Origin: an uncultured Collinsella sp.
Lineage (GTDB): Bacteria > Actinomycetota > Coriobacteriia > Coriobacteriales > Coriobacteriaceae
NCBI GenBank assembly: GCA_958415525.1
Contig: CATYZE010000002.1
Coordinates: 1-64,000 of the forward strand
DNA: 64,000 nucleotides
Direction of reading: 5' to 3'
A model generated the notes under the pieces. It was not told the origin of the DNA. It saw only the letters and a list, made by a program, of their open reading frames with translations, and ran no database searches. Shown piece after piece: positions 44,370 to 53,727 of this stretch. Made by a program: the position numbers and the translations under genes. How positions within the stretch are numbered: the stretch's first letter is position 1; the number at the start of each line of letters is the position of its first letter.

Positions 44370-47120
44370 ATGTCTGACAAGCGCCGTACCTTTGCCGTTA
44401 TCGACGGCAACTCGCTCATGCACCGCGCCTTCCACGCCGTGCCGCCCACCATGAATGCGCCGGACGGTCGCCCCACCAACGCGATTTTTGGCTTCTTGAA
44501 CATGTTCCTCAAGATGATCGACGCCTTTAATCCCGACGGCGTGGTCGTGGCCTTTGACAAGGGCAAGCCGCGCGTGCGCATGGAGATGCTGCCGCAGTAT
44601 AAGGCGCAGCGCCCACCGATGGACCCCGATCTGCATGCGCAGTTTCCCATGATTAAGGAGCTGCTCGAGGCCCTGAACGTGCCGATTCTGCAGTCCGAGG
44701 GCTGGGAGGGCGACGATATCCTGGGCACTATGGCGCGCTTGGGTGAGGAAGCCGGCTGCGACATGCTGCTGGTGACCGGCGACCGCGATATGTACCAGCT
44801 CGTTACCGAGCACGTCAACGTTGTGTCGACCCGCAAGGGCCTGTCCGATGTGGCGATCATGACGCCCGAGAGCGTGGACGATCTGTATCACGGCATCACG
44901 TCGGCGCTCGTGCCCGATTTTTATGGTCTGAAGGGCGACACGTCCGATAACATCCCCGGCGTGCCGGGCATCGGTCCCAAAAAGGCGAGCGCGCTTATCG
45001 CGCAATATGGCAGCCTGGACGAGGTCATCGCGCATGCCGACGAGGTCAAGGGCAAGATGGGTGAGAACCTGCGTGCTCACATTGACGACGCACTGCTGAG
45101 CCGCAAGGTCGCGACCATTCGCACCGATGCACCCGTCGGGCTCGATTTTGATGCGACGTCCTTCCCGGCGTTTTCTGCCGACGAGGTGTCCGCCGCGCTG
45201 GGCACGCTCGGCATTACCGCCATGCAGAACCGCTTTTTGGCGCTGATTGGCGGCGAGGGTGGCGCTGCAGCTGCTGCCAGCACGTTTGAGATGCCAGCAG
45301 TTGTGCGTGCCGCTGCCGGTGACGCCGAAGCGCTTGCTGCCACCGCTGCCGAGGTCGCCCGTGCGATCGAGGCCGGCGAGTGGATTGCCGCCGTGGTCGA
45401 CGATGATAAGGAAGAGGGCGCACTTTTCGGCCTGACGCGCACGCTGTGGCTGGCGACGTCCAAGGGCCTGTTCGCGCTCGAGGAAGCCGATGACGGCACG
45501 CCTGCCGCTGTCGAGGGCTTCAACTTCGTCCACGGCGTGATCGCCGGCGTACTTGCGCGCCTGTTTATGGAGGGCCGTGTGGCGAGCCCGGATACGAAGG
45601 CGCTGCTGCACGAGCTTTCGCCCATCGATTCTTCTGAGCCCGAGCTCATGGACCCGTTGTCAGTCGATTCTACGCGCATCTTCGATACCGTGGTGGCTGC
45701 CTATCTGCTGGATTCCGATCGTTCCGAGTTCGATGAGGCATATCTTGCCGATACCTATTTGCAGATGGCGTTGCCTGCGGCGCGCGGCGCAGAGGGTGCT
45801 GGTGAGAACGCTCCGGTGCCAGCCGCCCGTACTGCGGCCCTGACACTGGCGCTGGTCGCACCGCTGCGCGAGTGCATGGCCCGCGAGAATGCCGCCAATG
45901 TGTTCGATGGCATCGAGATGCCGCTCGTTCCGGTACTTGCCAAGATGGAGCGCGCGGGCATGCTCGTGGATCCCGATCGGCTGCGCAGCCTGTCCGAGGG
46001 TCTGGCGACCCAGATCACCGAGGTCGAGCGCAGCATTCGTGACCTGGCAGGCGACGAGACCTTTAACATCGGCAGCCCCATGCAGCTCTCGCACGTGCTG
46101 TTTGATGTTATGGGGCTTCCGACCAAGGGCCTCAAAAAGACCAAGCGCGGCTACTATTCGACCAACGCCAAGGTGCTGAGCGACCTTGCCCGCGACCACG
46201 AGATCGTGCGCCTGATTTTGGACTGGCGTGAGAAGTCCAAGATTAAGTCGACCTATCTGGACACGCTAGGTCCGCTGCGCCGTGGTGACGGGCGTGTGCA
46301 CACCACGTACAACCAGACCATCACCGCGACGGGGCGCCTGTCTTCGAGCGACCCCAATCTGCAAAACATTCCGACGCGCTCGGAGCTGGGGCGTACCGTC
46401 AAGACGGCGTTCTCGGCGGGCGAGGGAAGCGTCTTTTTGGCGGTGGACTACTCACAGATCGAGCTGCGCCTGCTCGCGCATCTTTCGGGCGACGAGCATC
46501 TGGTGCGCGCCTTCAACGAGGGCGAGGACTTCCATGCCGAGACGGCCGCGCGCGTATTTGGCGTCCAGGTATCCGAGGTAACGCCCGACCTGCGCAGCCG
46601 CGCCAAGGCCGTGAACTTTGGCATTGTGTATGGCCAGCAGGCCTACGGTCTGTCGCAGTCGCTGCACATCTCGATGGCCGAGGCGCGCGACATGATCGAT
46701 CGCTACTACGAGGCCTACCCGGGCGTGCGCACGTTCCTCGACAACGTGGTGGCGCGTGCCAAGCAGACGGGCTACGCCGAGACCATGTACGGCCGCCGTC
46801 GCCATATTCCGGAGCTCAAAGCCAAAAACCCACAGCTCCGCGGCTTTGGTGAGCGCACGGCCATGAACCATCCCATGCAGGGCACCGCGGCTGACATCAT
46901 CAAGATCGCCATGGCCCGTGTAAGCCGCCGCCTGGAAGAAGAGGGCTTTGCCGCCCACATGATCTTACAGGTGCACGACGAACTGGACTTTGAGTGCCCC
47001 GTCGACGAAGTCGAACGCCTCACCGCCATGGTCCGCGACGTCATGGAACACGTAGTAGACCTCCGCGTGCCATTGATCGCCGAGGCCAGCACCGGCGTGA
47101 CCTGGGCAGACGCCAAATAG
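44370..47120 (+). CDS. polA: DNA polymerase I (copy B)
   Basis: A 916-aa protein identical to copy A at 35649-38399, with its 5' region included in the duplication. If the duplication is real, the strain carries two expressed polA genes, which is unusual because polA is nearly always single-copy. Confidence 0.95.
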   Translation: MSDKRRTFAVIDGNSLMHRAFHAVPPTMNAPDGRPTNAIFGFLNMFLKMIDAFNPDGVVVAFDKGKPRVRMEMLPQYKAQRPPMDPDLHAQFPMIKELLEALNVPILQSEGWEGDDILGTMARLGEEAGCDMLLVTGDRDMYQLVTEHVNVVSTRKGLSDVAIMTPESVDDLYHGITSALVPDFYGLKGDTSDNIPGVPGIGPKKASALIAQYGSLDEVIAHADEVKGKMGENLRAHIDDALLSRKVATIRTDAPVGLDFDATSFPAFSADEVSAALGTLGITAMQNRFLALIGGEGGAAAAASTFEMPAVVRAAAGDAEALAATAAEVARAIEAGEWIAAVVDDDKEEGALFGLTRTLWLATSKGLFALEEADDGTPAAVEGFNFVHGVIAGVLARLFMEGRVASPDTKALLHELSPIDSSEPELMDPLSVDSTRIFDTVVAAYLLDSDRSEFDEAYLADTYLQMALPAARGAEGAGENAPVPAARTAALTLALVAPLRECMARENAANVFDGIEMPLVPVLAKMERAGMLVDPDRLRSLSEGLATQITEVERSIRDLAGDETFNIGSPMQLSHVLFDVMGLPTKGLKKTKRGYYSTNAKVLSDLARDHEIVRLILDWREKSKIKSTYLDTLGPLRRGDGRVHTTYNQTITATGRLSSSDPNLQNIPTRSELGRTVKTAFSAGEGSVFLAVDYSQIELRLLAHLSGDEHLVRAFNEGEDFHAETAARVFGVQVSEVTPDLRSRAKAVNFGIVYGQQAYGLSQSLHISMAEARDMIDRYYEAYPGVRTFLDNVVARAKQTGYAETMYGRRRHIPELKAKNPQLRGFGERTAMNHPMQGTAADIIKIAMARVSRRLEEEGFAAHMILQVHDELDFECPVDEVERLTAMVRDVMEHVVDLRVPLIAEASTGVTWADAK

Positions 47121-47177
47121 GGAAGCACTCCGTAAGGCAAGCTCGCCCAAGACGCAAGCCCTCACATACTTAAGATT

Positions 47178-47208
47178 TGGGACAAACACTACTGATTAAT
47201 TTGTCCCA
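47178..47208. repeat. Small hairpin TGGGACAAA/TTTGTCCCA, copy B
   Basis: The same as 38457-38487, shifted by 8,721 bases. Confidence 0.65.
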
Positions 47209-47221
47209 CAGTAACCAAAAC

Positions 47222-47256
47222 AGAGGGGAGCCCCTTCCAACAAGGAGCTCCCCTCT
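47222..47256 (+). terminator. Hairpin after polA, copy B
   Basis: The same AGAGGGGAGC/GCTCCCCTCT stem as at 38501-38535. Confidence 0.6.
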
Positions 47257-47292
47257 GCTCAAATCATTTCAGCTAAGTATCCAGACACTCAA

Positions 47293-47487
47293 GACGCCAT
47301 CTTGGCGGCAGGAAAGTAAACCTAGGGCCTGGCCGGGCGGCACGGGTTAACTTTTCGTAGATTCCGCACGCAAAGAAAGCCACTTAATGTGGCTTTCGTC
47401 TTGCGCAGGACCTGACCGAGCGAAAAGTTATCCCGTGCCGCCCGGCCAGGCCCGATGGGACGGCTACCGAGCCGCCAAGATGGCGTC
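47293..47487. repeat. Large three-tier inverted repeat, copy B
   Basis: The same as 38572-38766, shifted by 8,721 bases. All three stems are kept. It occupies the gap 47121-47463 between polA and the HAD gene. Confidence 0.9.
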
Positions 47488-48291
47488 GATGAGCGTCAGT
47501 ACGCCCCCGTCGTTGTTGCTCGGAATGCGCCACTTGGCGTGCGCGTTCATATGCTCCTCGGCATTGTCCACGATAAAGCTATGCCCGACGCGCTCGAGCA
47601 TGGGAATATCGTTGTAGGTGTCGCCCACGGCGGCAGCGTCGGCGATATCGATGCCCAGGTGCTCGCACAAATGCGCCACGCCCGAACCCTTGTCGACGCC
47701 CAGGTTCATAAAGTCGATCCACTCGCGGCCCGCATTGGTGACGTAGAGCTGATCCGAGAACGCGGGGCTATAGGTCTCGCGGAATGCGGGCTCGGCATCG
47801 TAGGCAGGGAAAAAGACCGAGATCTTATTGGACTCGATATCAAGGCCCTCAAAGGTGTCGACATAGTTGATCGTGTTGTAGTACACGCTGATCTCGTCGT
47901 GGTACTGATGGTCGCGGGCGAGCACATAGAACTCGTCGTAGCAGCACAGGACGGGAACGGCGCGCGGGTCCTCCGAGGCACGAGCGAGCACCTGCTGATA
48001 CAGCGCCACATCGATGTTGCTCTTATAGATATAGCTGCCGCGATAGATGACGCAGGCTCCGTTGTCGGGACAAAAAGCAAGGCGGTTCTTAATACCCTCG
48101 AACATCTCCTCGAGCTTGGGGGCAGGGCGTCCGCTGGCGGGGCAGAACACGATGCCAGCCTCGGCGAGCTTGTCCAGGCGCTCGTCGAGGCCCTGGGGTA
48201 GTACACGCTCGTCGGTGAGAAGCGTCTTGTCCATATCAACGGCGAGAATCTTAATGCTGCCGATATTGGTGTCCGATTCGTAAGTTTGCAT
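47464..48291 (-). CDS. Cof-type HAD phosphatase (copy B)
   Basis: A 275-aa protein identical to copy A at 38743-39570, with motifs VDMDKTLL and GDTYND intact. Its divergent neighbour is again the argG leader. Confidence 0.9.
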   Translation of the reverse strand: MQTYESDTNIGSIKILAVDMDKTLLTDERVLPQGLDERLDKLAEAGIVFCPASGRPAPKLEEMFEGIKNRLAFCPDNGACVIYRGSYIYKSNIDVALYQQVLARASEDPRAVPVLCCYDEFYVLARDHQYHDEISVYYNTINYVDTFEGLDIESNKISVFFPAYDAEPAFRETYSPAFSDQLYVTNAGREWIDFMNLGVDKGSGVAHLCEHLGIDIADAAAVGDTYNDIPMLERVGHSFIVDNAEEHMNAHAKWRIPSNNDGGVLTLIDAILAAR

Positions 48292-48434
48292 AAAAGCGCG
48301 CCTTTCGTTTCAAAATTGTTTCAGACGTTATAACCATCAACCAGTAACCGAGCGTATTGTCGCAGGAACGGAGCGTATTTGCACTGCAATTCACAAAGTA
48401 ATGAAAAAACTTTTCAGAAATTTGAATTTGTCGC

Positions 48435-48462
48435 TTGTGCTGCTGGCACTTTAGCGTAATAT
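48435..48462 (+). promoter_or_regulatory. Candidate promoter of the argG leader, copy B
   Basis: TTGTGC-16 nt-TAATAT, as in copy A. Copy B of argG therefore keeps its own promoter. Confidence 0.5.
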
Positions 48463-48565
48463 AGCGAACATCGAAAACGGAGACGGAAGAACAACCGCTT
48501 ACCGAGGAAAAGGTACCGTTTGCGATATTTGAATTGCGCCCGGCGATACGTGAAAGGAGAGGCAG

Positions 48566-48640
48566 ATGCAGTTCGTAAAGATCATCACCACTGCAGACAA
48601 TGCCATCCGACGCCAGCGCGCAATTTCCCGACGACGATAA
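48566..48640 (+). CDS. Arginine-rich argG leader peptide (copy B)
   Basis: The same 24-codon arginine-rich frame as at 39845-39919, with the same AAGGAG site. Both argG copies should therefore respond to arginine in the same way. Confidence 0.75.
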   Translation: MQFVKIITTADNAIRRQRAISRRR

Positions 48641-48688
48641 CAATCGTCTCTGTTCGTATGGGGTGAAATGCCCCAACAGAGTCATTTT
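48633..48688 (+). promoter_or_regulatory. Candidate arginine attenuator, copy B
   Basis: The same paired hairpins as at 39912-39967, ending in TCATTTT. Confidence 0.6.
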
Positions 48689-48845
48689 GAGGTCGTTGGG
48701 TTTTAGCACGACATTGCTGCATGTTTCTAGGGCATGTATGTGCTGATTTTTGCTATTTAACCTGATATTGCACGGTTTTTGACCTTGAAATGACTTGCAA
48801 CTGACCGATGTTCTAACTAGCTACCAAGGGCGAAAGGAAACAGCC

Positions 48846-50072
48846 ATGAGCAAGGAAAAAGTCGTTCTCGCATATTCCGGTGGTCTTGATACATCCGTAT
48901 GTGTCAAGTGGCTCCAGGACGAAAAGAATCTCGATGTCGTTTGCGTCTGCGGCAACGTGGGCCAGGAGGAGACCGGCCTGGACGCCAAGAAGCAGAAGGC
49001 CCTCGACCTGGGCGTTCTGGATTGTCAGGTGCTCGACCTGCGCGACGAGTTCTCCGATGAGTTCCTGACCAAGGCCATCGCTGCCAACTCCATGTACGAG
49101 AACAAGTATCCGCTGCTCTCTGCTCTGTCCCGTCCGCTGCTTGCCAAGAAGCTCGTCGAGGTCGCTCACGAGTTTGGCGCCACGTATGTCGCCCACGGCT
49201 GCACCGGCAAGGGCAACGACCAGGTTCGTTTTGAGGCTGCCGTCAAGGCCCTCGACCCTGAGCTTAAGGTTATCGCCCCGGTTCGCGAGTGGGATCTGAA
49301 GTGCCGTCCCGACGAGGTCGCCTACGCCCACGCCCACAACGTGCCGGTTCCCGAGGGTGCCAACGACAACCCCTATTCCATCGACGACAACCTGTGGGGT
49401 CGCGCCATCGAGTGCGGTCACCTGGAGGATCCCTGGAACGAGCCGCTCGACGACGCCTGGGTTATGACCAAGAATCCCGAGGACACGCCCGACACCCCGA
49501 CGTATACCGAGATTGAGTTTGAGGCCGGCAAGCCCGTCGCCGTCGACGGCAAGAAGATGAAACTCTCCGAGATCGTCATCGCCCTCAACAAGATTTCGGG
49601 CGACAACGGCTTTGGCCGTCTCGACCTGGTTGAGGACCGTCTGGTGGGCCTCAAGAGCCGCGAGTGCTACGAGGTTCCCGGCGCCCTGACGCTCATCACC
49701 GCCCATAAGGCGCTTGAGGACATCTGTGTCGAGGGCGACCTGCTCAAGACCAAGATTAAGCTCGAGCAGGATTGGGCCACCGCCGTGTACAATGGCCAGT
49801 GGTACAGCCCGCTCAAAAACGCGCTCGACGCCTTTATGGCTGATACCCAGAAGTTCGTGACCGGTACCGTCCGCCTGAAGTTCTTTAAGGGTAACTGCCA
49901 TGTCGTTGGCCGCAAGAGCCCCTTCAGCCTCTACGACTACGGTCTGGCTACCTACGATCGCGACACCACGTTTGACGAGAAGGCCAGCGCCGGCTTTATC
50001 GAGATCGATACGCTGTCGCTCAAGACGTGGGCAAAGGTCCAGGGCCCCAGCTCTGCTGCCGCCCAGGCCTAG
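48846..50072 (+). CDS. argG: Argininosuccinate synthase (copy B)
   Basis: A 408-aa protein identical to copy A at 40125-41351. This copy keeps the natural downstream order: terminator, 56-aa gene, argH. Confidence 0.96.
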   Translation: MSKEKVVLAYSGGLDTSVCVKWLQDEKNLDVVCVCGNVGQEETGLDAKKQKALDLGVLDCQVLDLRDEFSDEFLTKAIAANSMYENKYPLLSALSRPLLAKKLVEVAHEFGATYVAHGCTGKGNDQVRFEAAVKALDPELKVIAPVREWDLKCRPDEVAYAHAHNVPVPEGANDNPYSIDDNLWGRAIECGHLEDPWNEPLDDAWVMTKNPEDTPDTPTYTEIEFEAGKPVAVDGKKMKLSEIVIALNKISGDNGFGRLDLVEDRLVGLKSRECYEVPGALTLITAHKALEDICVEGDLLKTKIKLEQDWATAVYNGQWYSPLKNALDAFMADTQKFVTGTVRLKFFKGNCHVVGRKSPFSLYDYGLATYDRDTTFDEKASAGFIEIDTLSLKTWAKVQGPSSAAAQA

Positions 50073-50225
50073 CGCCTCCCTCCCTTGGTATCCGCGCGGC
50101 CCATCCGCGTGATACATAACGGGCGCACGGGGTCCCTACCTTTCGTTATGCTTGCTGACACTTCTTAACATCGGTGGCCCCTACGTTCCGCCCGCATATA
50201 TGATGCCGCGTCTGCGGCTGAGTCC

Positions 50226-50262
50226 GAGCCCCGCCGGGGTTGTCCGGCGGGGCTCTTTCTAT
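50226..50262 (+). terminator. Terminator after argG, copy B
   Basis: A perfect 12-bp GC-rich stem with loop GGTTGT and a TTTCTAT tract, as in copy A. Confidence 0.92.
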
Positions 50263-50305
50263 CAATTTGTCGGCCTTGCGCCTATATATATGAGGAGTAT
50301 CCATT

Positions 50306-50476
50306 ATGTTCAATGCTATCGCGCATGCTTTACTTTCCCTCGCGCCCGAGCTCGATGCTGCGAAGGTCGAGGACGTCCCTATGAGCCTGAAGGCCTGGAT
50401 CGATGGTTCGCAAGGCAACATCCGGAGGGAGACGTTGGGCGCCAAGTGCCTGGTGCGTCACTTCTTTGCAAATTAG
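50306..50476 (+). CDS. Small 56-aa hypothetical protein between argG and argH
   Basis: A frame of 56 codons starting MFNAIAHALLSLAPELDAAK and ending GAKCLVRHFFAN. GAGGAG lies 9 bases before the ATG. It begins after the argG terminator and ends 118 bases before argH. The sequence is mildly amphipathic (helical N-terminus, charged centre NIRRETLG) with no recognised domain. Position suggests a link to arginine synthesis, but that is only context. It is the gene cut by the right edge of the duplication, so only this copy is complete. Confidence 0.6.
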   Translation: MFNAIAHALLSLAPELDAAKVEDVPMSLKAWIDGSQGNIRRETLGAKCLVRHFFAN

Positions 50477-50594
50477 CTACATGGCCCCGCGCACAGTGGG
50501 GAATGTGTAAAACTAGCGGTTGAAAAATCGCTTTAGCGACATGGCGCATTGCTTTGGGCGCTTGTTTTGGTATTTGGAGAAAGGGGACGGTTCC

Positions 50595-52025
50595 ATGGCT
50601 CTTTGGGGCGGTCGTTTTGAGGCGGGAGTGGCCGAGGTCACGCAGGAGTTTGGCGCGTCGCTGCCGGTCGACAAACATCTCTATAAGCAGGATATCGCCG
50701 GTTCTAAGGCGCATGCCAAGATGCTGGCGGCCCAGGGCATCATCAGTGCCGAGGATGAGCAGGCGATTGCCGAGGGCCTGACCGGAATCGAACAGGATAT
50801 CGATGCCGGCAACTTCACCTTCGATATCAACGACGAGGACATCCATATGTCCATCGAGAGCGAGCTGACGCGTCGCATCGGCGAGGCCGGTAAGCGCTTG
50901 CATACCGGGCGTTCGCGCAACGACCAGGTGGCGACCGATACGCGCCTGGGCGTCAAGGCGTTGGCCAAGGAGCTCATGGAGGCCAATCTTGAGTTGCGTC
51001 ATGTGCTGGTGGATGCGGCCAAGAAGTACGACAAGGTGATTCTGCCGGGCTACACGCACATGCAGCATGCTCAGCCCGTGCTGCTGTCACATCATCTGCT
51101 GGCGTATTCCTGGATGTTCGCGCGCGACTTTACACGCCTGAAGGCCGCCTTTGATGCCGCCGACAACTGCCCGCTGGGTGCTGCCGCGCTTGCCGGTACG
51201 AGCTATCCACTCGATCGTCAGATGACGGCTGCCGAGCTTGGCTTTGCGGGTGTGATTCCCAACTCGCTCGATGCGGTTTCCGACCGTGATTTCCTGCTCG
51301 ATCTGCATTACGCCGGCTCCGTCATGGCCATGCACCTGTCGCGTTTTTCCGAGGAGATCGTGCTGTGGTCGAGCTCCGAATTTGGCTTTATCACGCTTTC
51401 CGACTCCTACTCCACCGGCTCGTCCATCATGCCGCAGAAGAAGAACCCCGACTTTGCCGAGCTTATTCGCGGCAAGAGCGGCCGTGTCTATGGCAACCTG
51501 GTGCAGCTGCTTGTGACCATGAAGGGCCTGCCGCTGGCCTATAACAAGGACTTGCAGGAGGACAAGGAGGGCGCGCTCGATACCGCCCACACGCTCATGC
51601 AGTGCCTGTCGGTTATGGCCGGTATGATTTCGACTTGGACCGTCAACGAGGATGCCATGGCGCGCGAGTGCGGCGTGGGGCACCTTGCCGCTACCGATGT
51701 TGCCGATTACCTGGCCAAGCGTGGCCTGCCGTTCCGTGAGGCGCATGCCGTGGTGGGGCATCTGGTCCTGATGTGTGAGAAGCGCGGCTGCAATCTTGAG
51801 GACCTGCCGTTTGAGGTGTTCCAGGAGGCAAGCCCGCTCTTTGAGCGCGATATTACCGAGGCGCTCGACATCCCGTCGATTGTCGCCGCGCGCACGACCG
51901 AGGGCGGTACCGCCCCTGCCGCTGTTGCCGTGCAGCTGCAGCGTGCCGAGGCACAACTCGTTGCCGACGAAGGTGTGTTTGGCTCGTTGACCAAGGTCGT
52001 CGAGATGGGCCACGGAGCTAATTAG
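50595..52025 (+). CDS. argH: Argininosuccinate lyase
   Basis: A 476-aa enzyme of the fumarase/aspartase superfamily that splits argininosuccinate into arginine and fumarate. MALWGGRFEAGVAEVTQEFGASL is the typical start (in parts: MALWGGRF). HTGRSRNDQVATDTRL, PGYTHMQHAQPV and the signature SSIMPQKKNPD with the catalytic serine loop are intact. The ATG at 50595 has AAAGGGG upstream; the frame extends further without similarity. It lies outside the duplication, so argH stays single while argG is doubled. A terminator-like hairpin follows. Confidence 0.96.
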   Translation: MALWGGRFEAGVAEVTQEFGASLPVDKHLYKQDIAGSKAHAKMLAAQGIISAEDEQAIAEGLTGIEQDIDAGNFTFDINDEDIHMSIESELTRRIGEAGKRLHTGRSRNDQVATDTRLGVKALAKELMEANLELRHVLVDAAKKYDKVILPGYTHMQHAQPVLLSHHLLAYSWMFARDFTRLKAAFDAADNCPLGAAALAGTSYPLDRQMTAAELGFAGVIPNSLDAVSDRDFLLDLHYAGSVMAMHLSRFSEEIVLWSSSEFGFITLSDSYSTGSSIMPQKKNPDFAELIRGKSGRVYGNLVQLLVTMKGLPLAYNKDLQEDKEGALDTAHTLMQCLSVMAGMISTWTVNEDAMARECGVGHLAATDVADYLAKRGLPFREAHAVVGHLVLMCEKRGCNLEDLPFEVFQEASPLFERDITEALDIPSIVAARTTEGGTAPAAVAVQLQRAEAQLVADEGVFGSLTKVVEMGHGAN

Positions 52026-52072
52026 CTTATAGGATGCGTCTGTCTGGTGCGTTCATCATATCTTGCCTTTGC

Positions 52073-52104
52073 GGGTGCTCGCTACGGTGGGCGCCCGTTT
52101 TGTT
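52073..52104 (+). terminator. Terminator after argH
   Basis: GGGTGCTC pairs with GGGCGCCC (two wobble pairs), followed by GTTTTGTT. The rest of the 377-base gap 52026-52402 holds only an imperfect direct repeat of CGCTTCAAT (52271-52279 and 52290-52298) and a possible ndk promoter. Confidence 0.75.
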
Positions 52105-52402
52105 ATAGGGAAGGAAGGAGCTTGTCGAGAACTTTTGTAGGACCTTTGGGCAGGTTGTGAAGGGGATACGTTTGCGGGTGGCAACCGACCGTCTGATCTG
52201 TTCGATGCGGTTGATGGGCGGTCGGATGGTACTCTAGTCGGGCTTCGGAACAGAAGTGACACATATGGAGCGCTTCAATTAATAATAACGCTTCAATAAA
52301 CGGCTTTTTGTTTAACTGCAGCTAGAACTCTGTTACGATGCAGTCCAGGCGGGTGCCGGAATGGGACTTGGGCACGCGCGAACCTACTTGAAAGGCTACC
52401 TT

Positions 52403-52807
52403 ATGGCTATCGAGAAGACCTTCATCATGATTAAGCCCGACGCTGTGCGCGATCGCAAGATCGGCGAGATCGTTGCTCGCATTGAGCGCAGCGGCCTTGT
52501 CATCGAGCGCATGGAGATGACCACGCTCGAGCGCGCTACCGTCGAGGAGCACTACGCCCATCTGGCCGACAAACCCTTCTTTGGCGGTCTGTGCGACTTT
52601 ATGACGAGCGGTCCGGTCGTCAAGATGGTTGTTTCCGGTCTTTCCGCCGTCTCCAAGATGCGCACCCTTATGGGCGCCACCAACCCGCTTGATGCTGCTC
52701 CTGGCACCATCCGCGGTGACTTCGCCGTCGATGTCAACGCCAACGTGATTCACGGCTCCGACTGCCTGGAGAACGCCGAGATCGAGATCAAGCGCTTCTT
52801 TGGCTAA
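52403..52807 (+). CDS. ndk: Nucleoside diphosphate kinase
   Basis: A 134-aa enzyme that balances NTP pools by transferring gamma-phosphate through a phosphohistidine. KTFIMIKPDAVRD at the start, the HYAHLADKPFFGGL block, RTLMGATNPLDAAPGTIRGDFA and the active-site NVIHGSDCLENAEIEI (His in IHGSD) are canonical. The ATG at 52403 follows GAAAGG. TACGAT at 52334-52339 could serve as a -10 box. A strong terminator follows. Confidence 0.97.
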   Translation: MAIEKTFIMIKPDAVRDRKIGEIVARIERSGLVIERMEMTTLERATVEEHYAHLADKPFFGGLCDFMTSGPVVKMVVSGLSAVSKMRTLMGATNPLDAAPGTIRGDFAVDVNANVIHGSDCLENAEIEIKRFFG

Positions 52808-52845
52808 ACCAGCTTTGACTCCTTAAAGCTGTTAGCGTGTGGCTT

Positions 52846-52883
52846 GGGCGCCGCGGAACTCCATCCGCGGCGCCCTTTTTTAT
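52846..52883 (+). terminator. Terminator after ndk
   Basis: A perfect 11-bp stem GGGCGCCGCGG/CCGCGGCGCCC is followed by TTTTTTAT. Confidence 0.95.
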
Positions 52884-52923
52884 ACCAACAGGTTTTTGGT
52901 AAACGCTCACAAATCTACTAAAG

Positions 52924-52963
52924 AGCCCCCGCCTGGAATGTGCGTGCATTCCAGGCGGGGGCT
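52924..52963 (-). terminator. Terminator after rpiB
   Basis: A perfect 17-bp stem (arms 52924-52940 and 52947-52963, 6-base loop) lies beyond the rpiB stop. On the minus strand it is followed by CTTTA. Confidence 0.85.
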
Positions 52964-52990
52964 GTCGTTAGCGTATGGCGTTGTAAGTCT

Positions 52991-53458
52991 TTAGGCCTCG
53001 TCGACGACCTTGAGACCGCGGGTCTGGTCGATCTCGTTGAGGAGGTTGACGCGACGCTCGTGGCGGCCACCCTCAAACTCGGCGTCGAGCCACTCGTCGA
53101 CGATCATCTTGGCGAGCTCGGAACCCACGACGCGAGCGCCAAAGGCGAGCACGTTGGTGTTGTTGTGCATGCGCGAGAGCTTGGCGCTGAAGGGCTCGGA
53201 GCACACGACGGCGCGAACGCCCTCGACCTTGTTGGCGGCAAGGCTAATGCCGACGCCGGTACCGCAGATCAGGATACCCAGGTCGACGTCACCGTTGGCT
53301 ACGGCCTTGCCCACCTTGTAGCCGGCGATGGGGTAATCGAAGCTCTCGGAGGTGTCGGTGCCAAAGTTGACGACCTCGCAGCCGCGCTCCTTCAGGTGCT
53401 CGGAAATGATGTTCTTGAGCTCGACGGCGGCGTGGTCGTTACCGATACCGATCTTCAT
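52991..53458 (-). CDS. rpiB: Ribose-5-phosphate isomerase B
   Basis: A 155-aa RpiB/LacAB-family sugar-phosphate isomerase interconverting ribose-5-P and ribulose-5-P. IGNDHAAVELKN at the N-terminus, FDYPIAGYKVGKAV, the active-site cysteine in ILICGTGVGISLAANK and RMHNNTNVLAFGARVV are the family motifs. It stands alone on the minus strand with its own terminator. The 269-base gap to the next gene shows no further frame. Confidence 0.94.
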   Translation of the reverse strand: MKIGIGNDHAAVELKNIISEHLKERGCEVVNFGTDTSESFDYPIAGYKVGKAVANGDVDLGILICGTGVGISLAANKVEGVRAVVCSEPFSAKLSRMHNNTNVLAFGARVVGSELAKMIVDEWLDAEFEGGRHERRVNLLNEIDQTRGLKVVDEA

Positions 53459-53727
53459 GGATGGTTCCTCTCTGGTCCGTGCGGCGGAATTGCTAAAGGT
53501 TTTACCGCGTTCGACTGCATGATAGCGCGTCTTTTGCGTAAACGATCGAGCGTTTTTTGGTCAAACGCTTTATCAAGTAAGTACACCAGTTCATCACGAA
53601 ATCTGCCGCCAGTTTGACGCTCGCAACCGTCTGCCGGAACCCGGGTTGCGGTTTTTGGGCCCTTGGTATCAAATAAAGAAGTTGACTATGTATAAGAAAT
53701 AAGTTGTTGTGTATACAGGAGGCACCA

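Larger units (their letters stand above)
41621..50341. repeat. Tandem duplication, unit B (8,721 bp)
   Basis: The second unit directly abuts unit A. The A/B junction joins the small gene after argG to codon 103 of the hypothetical membrane protein gene. Four more bases (GCGC, 50342-50345) also match the start of the unit, the junction microhomology. Confidence 0.95.
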
